This document shows positions 28,219 through 36,905 of a stretch of DNA of 64,000 nucleotides, piece after piece. The stretch comes from an uncultured Bacteroides sp. (GTDB lineage: Bacteria > Bacteroidota > Bacteroidia > Bacteroidales > Bacteroidaceae). Location: contig CABMPP010000013.1 of the NCBI GenBank assembly GCA_902388495.1, positions 1 through 64,000 of the forward strand, given 5' to 3'. The notes beneath the pieces are model-generated. The model ran no database searches. It saw only the letters and a list, made by a program, of their open reading frames with translations, and was not told the origin of the DNA. Made by a program: the position numbers and the translations under genes. Numbering within the stretch: the first letter of the stretch is position 1; the number at the start of each line of letters is the position of its first letter.

Positions 28219-29420
28219 TTCTTCATAATTTTTTTAATATCCATATCTGTATAATTAAGCCATTTTCTTGATAAGCAGCATCCTATCAATAGGAAAAAAG
28301 CTATGTGATAGAATCTGCATCCTGTGATGTCTCCTACGAAACTGTTGAGATACCAACCTACAGCAATAATACCTATTGATCGGACGAATTTATTATTTCC
28401 TTGCCAAGTTGATTTGTAAACAGCTAAAAGAATTAACCCGTAGTATGCCAATACGTAGAGAATGCCTCCTCGCAATAGATGGTTAAGGAAAGGTACTTCG
28501 GACGTGATACGTCCGTATTTACCCATACTTGATTGGTCGAAAAACAACGAATAGTAGTGCGAAAATGCCCCCTTGCCTATGAGCCATGCGTGGTTGTTTG
28601 TCAAGTCGCTTGCCATCTCTACATATAGAAAAGTACGAGTATCGGCTGATATGGATGTATCATCAGTCTTGTTGGAGAGATACATGCTCAATTTCTCAAA
28701 TGGAGTCAACTCTTTGGTGATGTGCAGCATGGGAACAAACAATATTAGAGGGGATATGGCTACGGCTGTAACAAAAAATTTGTTCCATCGTGGCTTGTTT
28801 ATTACATATACCAGCAGATAGCTTGCAAAGATGAATGCAGTGATAATGACAAACATACGGGTAACAAAAATGCTCAGTATGCCTTCCAATACTGCGATAA
28901 GTAAAAGTGCTCTATAGTGTTTGTCCACATATGGATAAAATACAACTCCATAGATGGCTATCCATCCTAGCGAATTGTTGAATCCGAAAATGCAAACAAT
29001 ACCTGCCACAAGGTATATCCAGGTGGCTTTTTTCAGTAAAACTACGTTGTACTTTAAAGTGCCTAAATAAGTAAATAAGGGGGGCATTAATAGTAAAGCT
29101 GTATATTCGTTGCCAAAAAGGGTGATCCATTTATTGCCAAACGCATTCATGGCAGCATCGGTATTGAATATCGTCCTTGCTATTTGCACTGTAGTCATCA
29201 GCAGACAAGCCCGTAATAGTATGTTTCCCCATTTCGAGAAGTCATTGTGTTTGATTAACACAAAGGGGAATGTAAAAATACTAGCCCACATACCTGCCGA
29301 GAATATCAGTTTGATGGGGGTAGGTGCAAGAAAATAGAGTCCCCAGATGAGAGCAAGTGCCATGGTGGCGTATACCACAAGATAAATGCTTTGTTTTGAT
29401 TTTTTGTAAACTCCGATCAT
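28215..29420 (-). CDS. wzy: Candidate O-antigen/capsule polymerase (Wzy-like)
   Basis: A 401-residue, highly hydrophobic protein with about eleven transmembrane helices and one larger hydrophilic loop (about 255-320, with TRTFLYVEMA and LIGKGAFSHYYS) of the kind seen in Wzy/O-antigen ligase proteins. Wzy polymerases join lipid-linked repeat units at the periplasmic face. The call rests on topology and on being the only polymerase-like protein in a locus that has Wzx, Wza and Wzc. It overlaps both neighbours by 4 bases. Confidence 0.75.
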   Translation of the reverse strand: MIGVYKKSKQSIYLVVYATMALALIWGLYFLAPTPIKLIFSAGMWASIFTFPFVLIKHNDFSKWGNILLRACLLMTTVQIARTIFNTDAAMNAFGNKWITLFGNEYTALLLMPPLFTYLGTLKYNVVLLKKATWIYLVAGIVCIFGFNNSLGWIAIYGVVFYPYVDKHYRALLLIAVLEGILSIFVTRMFVIITAFIFASYLLVYVINKPRWNKFFVTAVAISPLILFVPMLHITKELTPFEKLSMYLSNKTDDTSISADTRTFLYVEMASDLTNNHAWLIGKGAFSHYYSLFFDQSSMGKYGRITSEVPFLNHLLRGGILYVLAYYGLILLAVYKSTWQGNNKFVRSIGIIAVGWYLNSFVGDITGCRFYHIAFFLLIGCCLSRKWLNYTDMDIKKIMKK

Positions 29421-30580
29421 TCTTCCAACAGCTTATCCCATTGTGACCAAATGGCGGATTGTGAAAATTTTTGTGCTTTCTTCAAAGCATTTTGGGACAG
29501 GCGGTTTCTTTCGTCCTCGTCCTGCATCAAATCGGTGAGGCGAATCCTAAACTGCTCTTCGTCAAAGGGAGGTATAAGAATGCCGTTTACATCTTGGTCT
29601 ATAATGTCGGGGATGGCTGCGAAACTGTTGAATGCCATAGGTACTGCTCCGTTTCCCATGGCCTCGGGGAGGGTGAGGGGGAAACCTTCGAAGATAGAGG
29701 TCATCAAGAAGAGGGAAGCTTTTTGATAGTAGGGAGCTACCTCTTTCTTGAATCCTTCTAGTTGCACTCTTTCCAAATGGTTGCTGCGGATGTAGGCTTC
29801 TATTTCGTTTCTCTGTTCGCCGTCACCCACCATCACCAGTTTCCATTCGTTGCAGCGAGGGCTCTGTTCTATCTTTTTCCAGATGTTCAGTAGATGGGGG
29901 ATACCTTTGGAGGAAGTAAACCTACCAATAAAGAGGCAGCTTTTTTCTTTTGTGGGCACTTCGCTTAATAAGGACAATGAAATGGGATTTCCTATCACTG
30001 CCATTTTACTGGCATCGGTAAGGCTGTTCATCTTCATAAAGATGGGGATATATCCAGGCGACAACATTACATATTTGTCGCAGTATGTGTATAACTGCTG
30101 TTTGCGCTTCTTCGTTTTGAGCATTCCTAATCTGTGGAAATAAGCTGTTTTGGCGTACATATAAAAGTTATACCATGGCTTTTTCTTAAATGCCTGGTAT
30201 GTAGTTAAACCGCTATTGGGAGCGCTATGCTCCACGCATATAATCTTGATGCTGTCTCTACTGGGAGTATTTAGTAATAGACATTCATTGGGGTAGTAAC
30301 TGTCTTGGTAGATGATGGTGTCGATGTGGTTATCAATTATTATTTGCTTATAATAGTTTTGATTTTCTTCCGCATTTACACGGGTAGGATTAGGCAATTT
30401 GAAAAAACTTATATTTGTATGCAGTCTAGCCAGTAATTCCTTTTCAGCTTGCTGATGGCACGATAAGATGCTTACTCTATGGAGCTTTTCCGATGATAGA
30501 TAATTAGCCAGCAGAGTGGTGACGTTCTCTATTCCCCCATAGCCAGGGTAGCGTGCAATATAGAATAAGATAGATTTCAT
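29417..30580 (-). CDS. Glycosyltransferase family 4 protein
   Basis: The start at 30580 is chosen: its ATG overlaps the upstream stop (ATGA) and gives the usual opening MKSILFYIARYPGYGGIENV; the frame is open to 30685 without good reason to use it. The 387-residue GT-B enzyme has FIGRFTSSKGIPHLL and the E-x7-E motif in FEGFPLTLPEAMG. Donor sugar unknown. Confidence 0.9.
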   Translation of the reverse strand: MKSILFYIARYPGYGGIENVTTLLANYLSSEKLHRVSILSCHQQAEKELLARLHTNISFFKLPNPTRVNAEENQNYYKQIIIDNHIDTIIYQDSYYPNECLLLNTPSRDSIKIICVEHSAPNSGLTTYQAFKKKPWYNFYMYAKTAYFHRLGMLKTKKRKQQLYTYCDKYVMLSPGYIPIFMKMNSLTDASKMAVIGNPISLSLLSEVPTKEKSCLFIGRFTSSKGIPHLLNIWKKIEQSPRCNEWKLVMVGDGEQRNEIEAYIRSNHLERVQLEGFKKEVAPYYQKASLFLMTSIFEGFPLTLPEAMGNGAVPMAFNSFAAIPDIIDQDVNGILIPPFDEEQFRIRLTDLMQDEDERNRLSQNALKKAQKFSQSAIWSQWDKLLEE

Positions 30581-32919
30581 GAGTTTAAAGAGTTTTCTAA
30601 AAAGGATAAGGATTGCTTTTTTAACAATGCCAATCGTTCTTTGGCTTGTGTGTAGTCCACTGTTAGATTTTCCGGCAATGCGCATTTTCCCTTTTTGAGT
30701 TGAGCTTCCAATCCAAGTACTTGCGTGATGGATTCCAGACGCGAATTACGGTCGTTCTTGTTGAGGAACGTGAAGAAGTTTTTGCGATAGATGATGGAAA
30801 AGGCCGTTCCGTGAAACGAATTGGTCACCACAAATTCAGCTTCGCGCACCAGTCCTAGGAATTCACGAGGACCTGCTGCTCTTCCCGAATGATACCGACA
30901 GTTGGCCAGGTCACGAATGGAACCAATTTTCACTATTTCGTAGTTAAATTTGCGGCTCAGGGAAGAGACAAATTCGGCTGATCCTTCGGGGTCGCCCAAA
31001 ATGGTGAAAAACAAGATGTATTTTTTTTTACGGGCAGGAGCAATGGCTATCTCGTTCCACTCAGTGGCGTCGCATAGCAGCGTGGGGTCGGCTACCAATG
31101 GTACTTCCTTGTTCAGAATCTTTTTTAATATCTGTACTCCGGCTTCTTCTCTTACAGATAGATGACCGATGTGTTGCAGAAAAGGAGTATATTTCTTCTG
31201 CTGTTCGCTGGTAAGCTGTTTCACACCAAAGCTGGGTGCGTAGGCTATCTTTTGATTGTCGGCCATGGGGAAGTCTAAGAAATAGCTCATGTCGTCTTCG
31301 CAAATCACGGGATGCCACACTTGGTCGCTTCCAGTGATGAGAGATTTATAATGGTGCAAGTCCGCCGTTAGTTCGTCTTTGGTGGAATAGTGCTTTTGCG
31401 AAATCCCAATTACTTCTTCTGCAAACTTATTGAAGGTGGCCATGCGCTGTCTTTCACCAAACAATCTTAAGAAATTGTTTACTATCGACCCTGCAATGGC
31501 TTTCAGCGAGAAGGTGGACCAAAAGAATATTTTTTCTTGTCCTATCTTGCCATAGTCTATCACTTCGGCTTCATGAGCCAATTTCTGTACAGTGTAGCGT
31601 AGGGCGTAGGCTTGTAGCATAGCTCCATAATTGATGGAACGGTGGTATGTCAATATTCCTACTTTTTTCATTCTTTTTGTTTTATTTATCTTTTCCAGTG
31701 CTTTTTTTAGTTCTGTTTCCACTTTTTGGTCTATCACTTTTTTCTGCTTTATCACGTAGCGGGCACGTAGGTAGGCCAAGGGGTTACGTTTGGTGATGTG
31801 CGGTCCCGCTATGCTTTGAGCTACAAAGTGGGGCATATAGGTAAACAAAGTGTGCAGATGTGTGGTGATGGATATGCCCCTGCATTCGTGCTTGTCGCAA
31901 TACAAGCGGGGGTTGCGAGGTAAGCACATCTCCCAATCGGTGGCTTCGGTATGCAGATTGGTACATTTCTCAAACAGTTGCTGTCCATGGGCGTTGTTCA
32001 CTATTAAGAGGGATAATCCTTTGCTTGCTTCTTCTTGTGATTGTTTGCTACCCCAATAGTCGCCCATAGTGAGATCCGCCACCCGCTCTATGGTGGCATA
32101 CCGGCATTGGTAGCAGGAGGGACGAGTTACTGTGTCCGATGTAAAGGCATGGTAGAAGAAGTTTTTATGTCGGTTTTGTAGAATCATCTTTTTCCCTTCC
32201 TTAATGGCGGTGATATAGGTGTCTTTCCCCCATCCCAAACTCTTGGAGCGGAACGATACAATTTGGTTAGCATGGTTATATTCCAAATGTTTGTCCAAGA
32301 TGAGATTGGACACCACTCCATGACATATCACTTCGGCAGTATAGAGGTTTGCGTTGTCTCTCTTTTTACCCAAATACGCATAGAGGGCGGCCACTTGGCA
32401 GGGAGTGCCACTAAATAACACCATTTGTTGTGCGTCGAGGTACGTGCGTACCTGTTGGTATATCCCTGTCAGGTTGCTTTGTATGTATTTCACACCTTGT
32501 ATGCGGGGGAGTTCTTCCAGCGAGGTAATAAAGATGTGCTGCACGCGGTTGTTGCCAATCGCAGCACCGCAAACTATTCCACCCTTGTTCAGTATTACAG
32601 AGGATAAGGAGGCAAATACACCGCCTGAAGTGCTCTGGCTTCGCTGGTCGGGGTTGGTGTTCCAAGCAGTATAAGGAGTGTATTGATGGATGGGATTCCT
32701 TGACAGAAATATGCCGTTGTATACTTCCCCACAATGCTTTTCGCACAGATGACATTCGGTGCATTTCTGCACGTCGACTACAGGATGCCAAAGGCCGTTT
32801 TTGTCTTCCGCTATGGTTATGGCACCTTGTTTGCAGCTATTTGCGCAACACATGCAACCGGTACAATGTTCACTGTCGGCTAATAGGGGCATTGATTGTT
32901 CTCTTTTTATGGAACTCAT
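30577..32919 (-). CDS. Fe-S FrhB-like / polysaccharide pyruvyl transferase fusion
   Basis: A 780-residue fusion. The N-terminus has two [4Fe-4S] ferredoxin motifs (C19, C22, C25, C29 and C53, C56, C59, C63), followed by coenzyme F420 hydrogenase/dehydrogenase beta-subunit-type domains. From residue 417 a complete polysaccharide pyruvyl transferase domain begins with MKKVGILTYHRSINYGAM and includes ITGSDQVW, FGVK and NSFHGT. In most loci these are two adjacent genes. Pyruvyl transferases add a pyruvate ketal from PEP, giving negative charge. The FrhB-like part's role in polysaccharide loci is not established. M417 could also serve as an internal start. Confidence 0.85.
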   Translation of the reverse strand: MSSIKREQSMPLLADSEHCTGCMCCANSCKQGAITIAEDKNGLWHPVVDVQKCTECHLCEKHCGEVYNGIFLSRNPIHQYTPYTAWNTNPDQRSQSTSGGVFASLSSVILNKGGIVCGAAIGNNRVQHIFITSLEELPRIQGVKYIQSNLTGIYQQVRTYLDAQQMVLFSGTPCQVAALYAYLGKKRDNANLYTAEVICHGVVSNLILDKHLEYNHANQIVSFRSKSLGWGKDTYITAIKEGKKMILQNRHKNFFYHAFTSDTVTRPSCYQCRYATIERVADLTMGDYWGSKQSQEEASKGLSLLIVNNAHGQQLFEKCTNLHTEATDWEMCLPRNPRLYCDKHECRGISITTHLHTLFTYMPHFVAQSIAGPHITKRNPLAYLRARYVIKQKKVIDQKVETELKKALEKINKTKRMKKVGILTYHRSINYGAMLQAYALRYTVQKLAHEAEVIDYGKIGQEKIFFWSTFSLKAIAGSIVNNFLRLFGERQRMATFNKFAEEVIGISQKHYSTKDELTADLHHYKSLITGSDQVWHPVICEDDMSYFLDFPMADNQKIAYAPSFGVKQLTSEQQKKYTPFLQHIGHLSVREEAGVQILKKILNKEVPLVADPTLLCDATEWNEIAIAPARKKKYILFFTILGDPEGSAEFVSSLSRKFNYEIVKIGSIRDLANCRYHSGRAAGPREFLGLVREAEFVVTNSFHGTAFSIIYRKNFFTFLNKNDRNSRLESITQVLGLEAQLKKGKCALPENLTVDYTQAKERLALLKKQSLSFLENSLNS

Positions 32920-32925
32920 GAGTGA

Positions 32926-33966
32926 TTATTTATGTTGCAATTTTTGCTTTATTCTTTTTGATAACCAGTATAGGCGTAAAACGATGACAATAATACAAAT
33001 TTTGTTGTGGAGAGTAGTTAACGCTCTTTTTAGGAATTTGTAATAACCGTTAGTAGGGTTATATGTTGGCAGCCATGCAGAGTAAAGTCTCAGGTAGCTG
33101 GATATTTCTGCTTTTTGAGTCTTGAAGGAGTGAGGTGTTGAGAACAGTGCCGTGAGATAGCTAAAACTAGTCATGATGTACATCCGCTGGGTGTCGTTCT
33201 CAAAGCGGGAACTTTGGAGCAGGGTGAGCAGACGTTGTGCGCATTGTAAATTTGCGTCTGCCGCTTGCTTTATCTCTTGATAGGGGCGTTTGTGCGCCGT
33301 CAGTCCGTTGCTGTGGATAATGTAATTATAGGCTGAACGATTGATCACGGACAGCCCGTTGCAATACTCCAGATATTGCAATGCAAAGATACGGTCTTCA
33401 CTGATGTTGATATTCTTATTGAAGCACAAGTGATGGCGTTTGATAATCTCCGTTCTGTACATTTTGGTACAGATATACCCAAAGATGGAATATCGATTGA
33501 TATCCGAGATTCCATCAAGAAGTTTTTCTCTGGGATAGATTCCCATTTGTGGAACAATCCTTTCTGTATGGTCGGTAAATACGCGGTTAATCCCTTGAAA
33601 CACCATATCAACGTCTGGCGAAGTAGCAATACCTTCCGCAAAGTTTTGTAGGTAGTGGGGGGACAAGTAGTCATCCGAGTCCGTGAAGCACAGATAAGGA
33701 GAGAGGCAGAGTTCAATGCCCTTGTTTCGGGCTGTACTCACTCCGCTGTTACTTTGTGAGTAGACTACTATTCGGTCATCATAGTTTTGATATTGATAAC
33801 ATATCTTCAGACTGTCGTCTATACTTCCATCGTCTATTAATATGAGTTTGAAGTTAGTATGGCTTTGCATAAGGATGCTTGTTATGCATCTGTGTAAGGA
33901 TTCCTGAGCGTTATAAACAGGTACAATGATACCTATTTCAATATTTAGAGTTCTTTTAGAAAGCAT
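32926..33966 (-). CDS. Glycosyltransferase family 2 protein
   Basis: A 346-residue GT-A enzyme. IGIIVPVYNAQESLHRCI opens the fold, ILIDDGSIDDS provides the first acidic motif and FTDSDDYL is the metal-binding DXD-type motif. It inverts configuration when transferring sugar to the lipid-linked acceptor. The C-terminal part is amphipathic and may bind the membrane. It overlaps the acyltransferase gene by 11 bases. Confidence 0.92.
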   Translation of the reverse strand: MLSKRTLNIEIGIIVPVYNAQESLHRCITSILMQSHTNFKLILIDDGSIDDSLKICYQYQNYDDRIVVYSQSNSGVSTARNKGIELCLSPYLCFTDSDDYLSPHYLQNFAEGIATSPDVDMVFQGINRVFTDHTERIVPQMGIYPREKLLDGISDINRYSIFGYICTKMYRTEIIKRHHLCFNKNINISEDRIFALQYLEYCNGLSVINRSAYNYIIHSNGLTAHKRPYQEIKQAADANLQCAQRLLTLLQSSRFENDTQRMYIMTSFSYLTALFSTPHSFKTQKAEISSYLRLYSAWLPTYNPTNGYYKFLKRALTTLHNKICIIVIVLRLYWLSKRIKQKLQHK

Positions 33967-34990
33967 ATTTCAAAAGTGGGTATTTATTTGCTAAATTCCT
34001 AAGGACATGGGTCAAGCCTATGGTAAACAATAATACTAGCATGTATAAGATGAAGTTGGAAATGGGCAAAATATGTCGGTCTTGCAGGCGCACCAATATG
34101 AATATAAATGTAAATTGTGAAAAATACATGATTGTGGAAATCTGCCGGATAGTAGTAGTATCCATTCTTAACAAGTAGGTTTCATCTGTTTTGAGTGCTA
34201 CAATTATCAACGATACTGCCAAAGGTATCAAGGAGAAGAAAGCGTCGGAATCTTTTCTTAAGCCTCCGGAGTATTCATTGATATATTGGTTTTCTATAAT
34301 TGAAATGCAAATAGATAATATACAGAGTAGTATTCCTTTACGTAAACTGATGCTGTCCATGATTCTCTGGTAATTCTCAGCTATGGACATGCCTATAGCT
34401 ACATAGATGAGACCTGCCGGGAAACAATGGTATGGTCGGAATATAACATTAGTAAAAGTGGTTATGAAGTGGGTCACTATATGCTCTGCGTCAAACAGAT
34501 AATTATAGGAAGCTGCTATGCAGGGCAAGACATAGACCACAAAGCTGATAAGCAGAATAGTGATATTGGATAGATATTTCTTTAGAAAATAGATGATGAA
34601 TGCACATTGCAGCAAAGCCATAAGATACCAACTCCCTGCAAAACTGGTAGAAAATAGGCTGGTGTGGATGAAGTTCAGAAACTTTTCTGTGAAAGATAGA
34701 TTGTGGTTGGCAAACAGACGCAGATAAATGGTAAGAGGGGCGGTGGTTACCAACCAAAACAGATAGAGCTTGGCGATGCGTTTGGTAAATAGCTTCATTT
34801 TGTCCCAATCAGGCGTTTTCTTAAATAAGAAGAATGCGGATATAATGAAAAAGCAGGGTACACCAAAACGAGTGGCGCATACAAACCAATAATCATAAAG
34901 GGCATCATTGAACCGGAAGCAGTGCAGACCAACTATGCAGATGGCGCTCACTAATTTGAGGATGTCGAGCGATTTATAAGTTCTTTCCAT
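33956..34990 (-). CDS. Acyltransferase-3-family membrane O-acyltransferase
   Basis: The start at 34990 (MERTYKSLDILKLVSAI) is preferred to 35035 because the family N-terminus begins there and the overlap with the flippase is shorter. The 344-residue protein has about ten transmembrane helices, the GLHCFRF histidine segment, and FGVPCFFIISAFFLF. It is expected to transfer acetyl or another acyl group to a sugar. It is the second such protein in this operon. Confidence 0.82.
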   Translation of the reverse strand: MERTYKSLDILKLVSAICIVGLHCFRFNDALYDYWFVCATRFGVPCFFIISAFFLFKKTPDWDKMKLFTKRIAKLYLFWLVTTAPLTIYLRLFANHNLSFTEKFLNFIHTSLFSTSFAGSWYLMALLQCAFIIYFLKKYLSNITILLISFVVYVLPCIAASYNYLFDAEHIVTHFITTFTNVIFRPYHCFPAGLIYVAIGMSIAENYQRIMDSISLRKGILLCILSICISIIENQYINEYSGGLRKDSDAFFSLIPLAVSLIIVALKTDETYLLRMDTTTIRQISTIMYFSQFTFIFILVRLQDRHILPISNFILYMLVLLFTIGLTHVLRNLANKYPLLKYAF

Positions 34991-36527
34991 GATATAGTTT
35001 TTTGCGGATTTGATTTTTGATGAAGCTGCGCTCATTCGATCCTAACCCGATGAAATAGATAGAGATAAAAACAGAAGTCACTGCGGTTGCTCCTACTATC
35101 AGAAACCTTGTCAAGGATGCATCCATTGAATGGTAGCAAAACAGAGGGAGGATAAATGATGGAATTACTACAGCTATAATTCTGATTATTACGTCTTTTA
35201 TATAGTTGCGTATGGAGAAGTGTACCAGATTGCATACTAGATATATCCGGACTACTTGTGCTAACACGGCGTAAAGCAAGTGTGTGAAGAACACACTTTC
35301 GGGCGAATAACCAAGCTTAAGAGTTACGTAGGCGGTGGGTACAATAAAAAGCAACGTACCTCCTACCAATATTTGATACATACGAACTTTTCCGGTAGCT
35401 TGCGAGGCTACTACAAAAGCATCGGCCATTACGTTAATCATACTGATACATAGCATGATTCTCACAAAATTGCTCGTGTGGGCTGGTACTTCTTTCAGCC
35501 ACCACTGTAGCACTTGGTCGGTCTCAATCAGCAGTGGCAACGATAAGAAGTAGAGTAGGAGGAAGGAGTATTTGGAACTGGCAAAGATTAATTTACACAT
35601 TTGTTCCATTTCATGGTTGGCATACGACTTAGTAATCTGCGGATTCAGAGCTAACTGAAAGTTGGAGCTAAAGCCGGTAATGGCATTCTGTACTTGCACG
35701 GCAATGCCACGGGCTGCGTTGACAATGGGGCCGAAAAACATATTCAAGATGATATTCACGCCTTGGGTGATACCTATGCTGGCTATGATGCCAAACATAT
35801 TCCATCCAGCAAAACCCAGCATCTCTTTCATAAGAACGGAATCCCATACAAATTTGTATTGGGTCTCTATGAAATGACGTTTGCAATAGGTTCCGTAGAT
35901 GGCTCTGATGATGACTTGAATGCAGAACATTAGGATGGCGTATATTTTCAACTTGTCATAGTCTATGCAATTTAGTAGATAGACAATCAAAAGTTTTGCA
36001 GTGACCTCGAAAATGGAAATATAGGCAAAGGCTCCCATCTTTTCGTGGGCAATGATGTCGGCATTGTAAGGCACGCTCATCATCAATACTACGCAAGTGA
36101 AGATGGATAGTTGATATACCCACATTGCAGCATCCATCCGCTCGGATGGGATACTCATTTGGGTAGTTAAAAGCCATAAGCCCAGTGTTTCGGCCAAAAT
36201 CACAATGATAATGGCAATAATGGCATGTATGGTAATGCAGAGGCTGAATGTCTTTTTCAGCTTTTCAATGTTGCCTGTCCCGATTTCAAAAGTAAGGTAT
36301 CGTTGGGTGGCGGTGGACATAGAACCATTGAGGAACGAAAAGAGTCCCACGATGCCACCTACCACGTTGTAGATACCGAAATCTTCTACCCCTAATTTGC
36401 TCAGAATGACACGTGAGGTATATAGGCTCACCGCCATCATGAAGAGCATGCGGAAATAGAGCAAAATGGTGTTTTGGGCTATGTGCTTATTGTTTGCTGT
36501 ATTGTTTGTCATGTTTCTAGTAAACAT
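34974..36527 (-). CDS. wzx: Wzx-like lipid-linked oligosaccharide flippase
   Basis: A 517-residue membrane protein of the MATE/Wzx superfamily with about 14 helices. LSKLGVEDFGIYNVVGGIVG near the N-terminus is typical of polysaccharide flippases. It flips undecaprenyl-PP-linked repeat units to the periplasm for the Wzy polymerase. ATG 36527 is given; ATG 36512 (MTNNTANNK) is also possible. It is the first gene of the long downstream block. I found no TAnnTTTG box upstream on the minus strand, which suggests transcription arrives from further upstream. Confidence 0.9.
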   Translation of the reverse strand: MFTRNMTNNTANNKHIAQNTILLYFRMLFMMAVSLYTSRVILSKLGVEDFGIYNVVGGIVGLFSFLNGSMSTATQRYLTFEIGTGNIEKLKKTFSLCITIHAIIAIIIVILAETLGLWLLTTQMSIPSERMDAAMWVYQLSIFTCVVLMMSVPYNADIIAHEKMGAFAYISIFEVTAKLLIVYLLNCIDYDKLKIYAILMFCIQVIIRAIYGTYCKRHFIETQYKFVWDSVLMKEMLGFAGWNMFGIIASIGITQGVNIILNMFFGPIVNAARGIAVQVQNAITGFSSNFQLALNPQITKSYANHEMEQMCKLIFASSKYSFLLLYFLSLPLLIETDQVLQWWLKEVPAHTSNFVRIMLCISMINVMADAFVVASQATGKVRMYQILVGGTLLFIVPTAYVTLKLGYSPESVFFTHLLYAVLAQVVRIYLVCNLVHFSIRNYIKDVIIRIIAVVIPSFILPLFCYHSMDASLTRFLIVGATAVTSVFISIYFIGLGSNERSFIKNQIRKKLYHGKNL

Positions 36528-36752
36528 TTAAATTTGACGTTCCTTCCAAGGAAAGTTACCATTTAATGACTTCTCTTGTAAAAAACGCTAAAAACAAGGC
36601 TGAGCTATAAAGATATTAGAGTCTATTTTGATGATCATCGGAAATAGATTTTCATAATTATGACGGTCTATTACTATTTTACGGAAGAATTTACACAGAT
36701 ATTTCAGCTAAATGAACAGTTGATTCCAGAAGGTAGACAGATAGCGGAGTCC

Positions 36753-36896
36753 TTATTTTGTCATCTCTTTCAGTTCTTTCTCTTTACTTTGATATTGATT
36801 TTCTTTCAGATATTTTAGCCAGTTTCTTAGTACAATTATTTTTTGCTGCTCTCTATTTGTATCCTGTTGTATAGTAGTGGTACTCCCCGAGCACAT
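36753..36896 (-). CDS. Putative 47-residue charged small protein
   Basis: An ATG frame starts 9 bases after the stop of the AAA/PD-DExK gene, with an in-frame stop just upstream, so it is a separate frame. It encodes a Gln/Lys/Glu-rich, probably helical peptide with the segment VLRNWLKYLKENQYQSKEK and ends KELKEMTK. The amino-acid composition looks coding and amphipathic, but no family is recognised. It could be a genuine small protein or the tail of a decayed gene. The remaining bases, 36528-36752, contain no gene or promoter I can support. Confidence 0.4.
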   Translation of the reverse strand: MCSGSTTTIQQDTNREQQKIIVLRNWLKYLKENQYQSKEKELKEMTK

Positions 36897-36905
36897 TTCG
36901 TTTTT

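Noticed and set aside
36528..36752. Promoter for the wzx block
   Set aside because: No TAnnTTTG box was found on the minus strand; only an AT-rich stretch is present.
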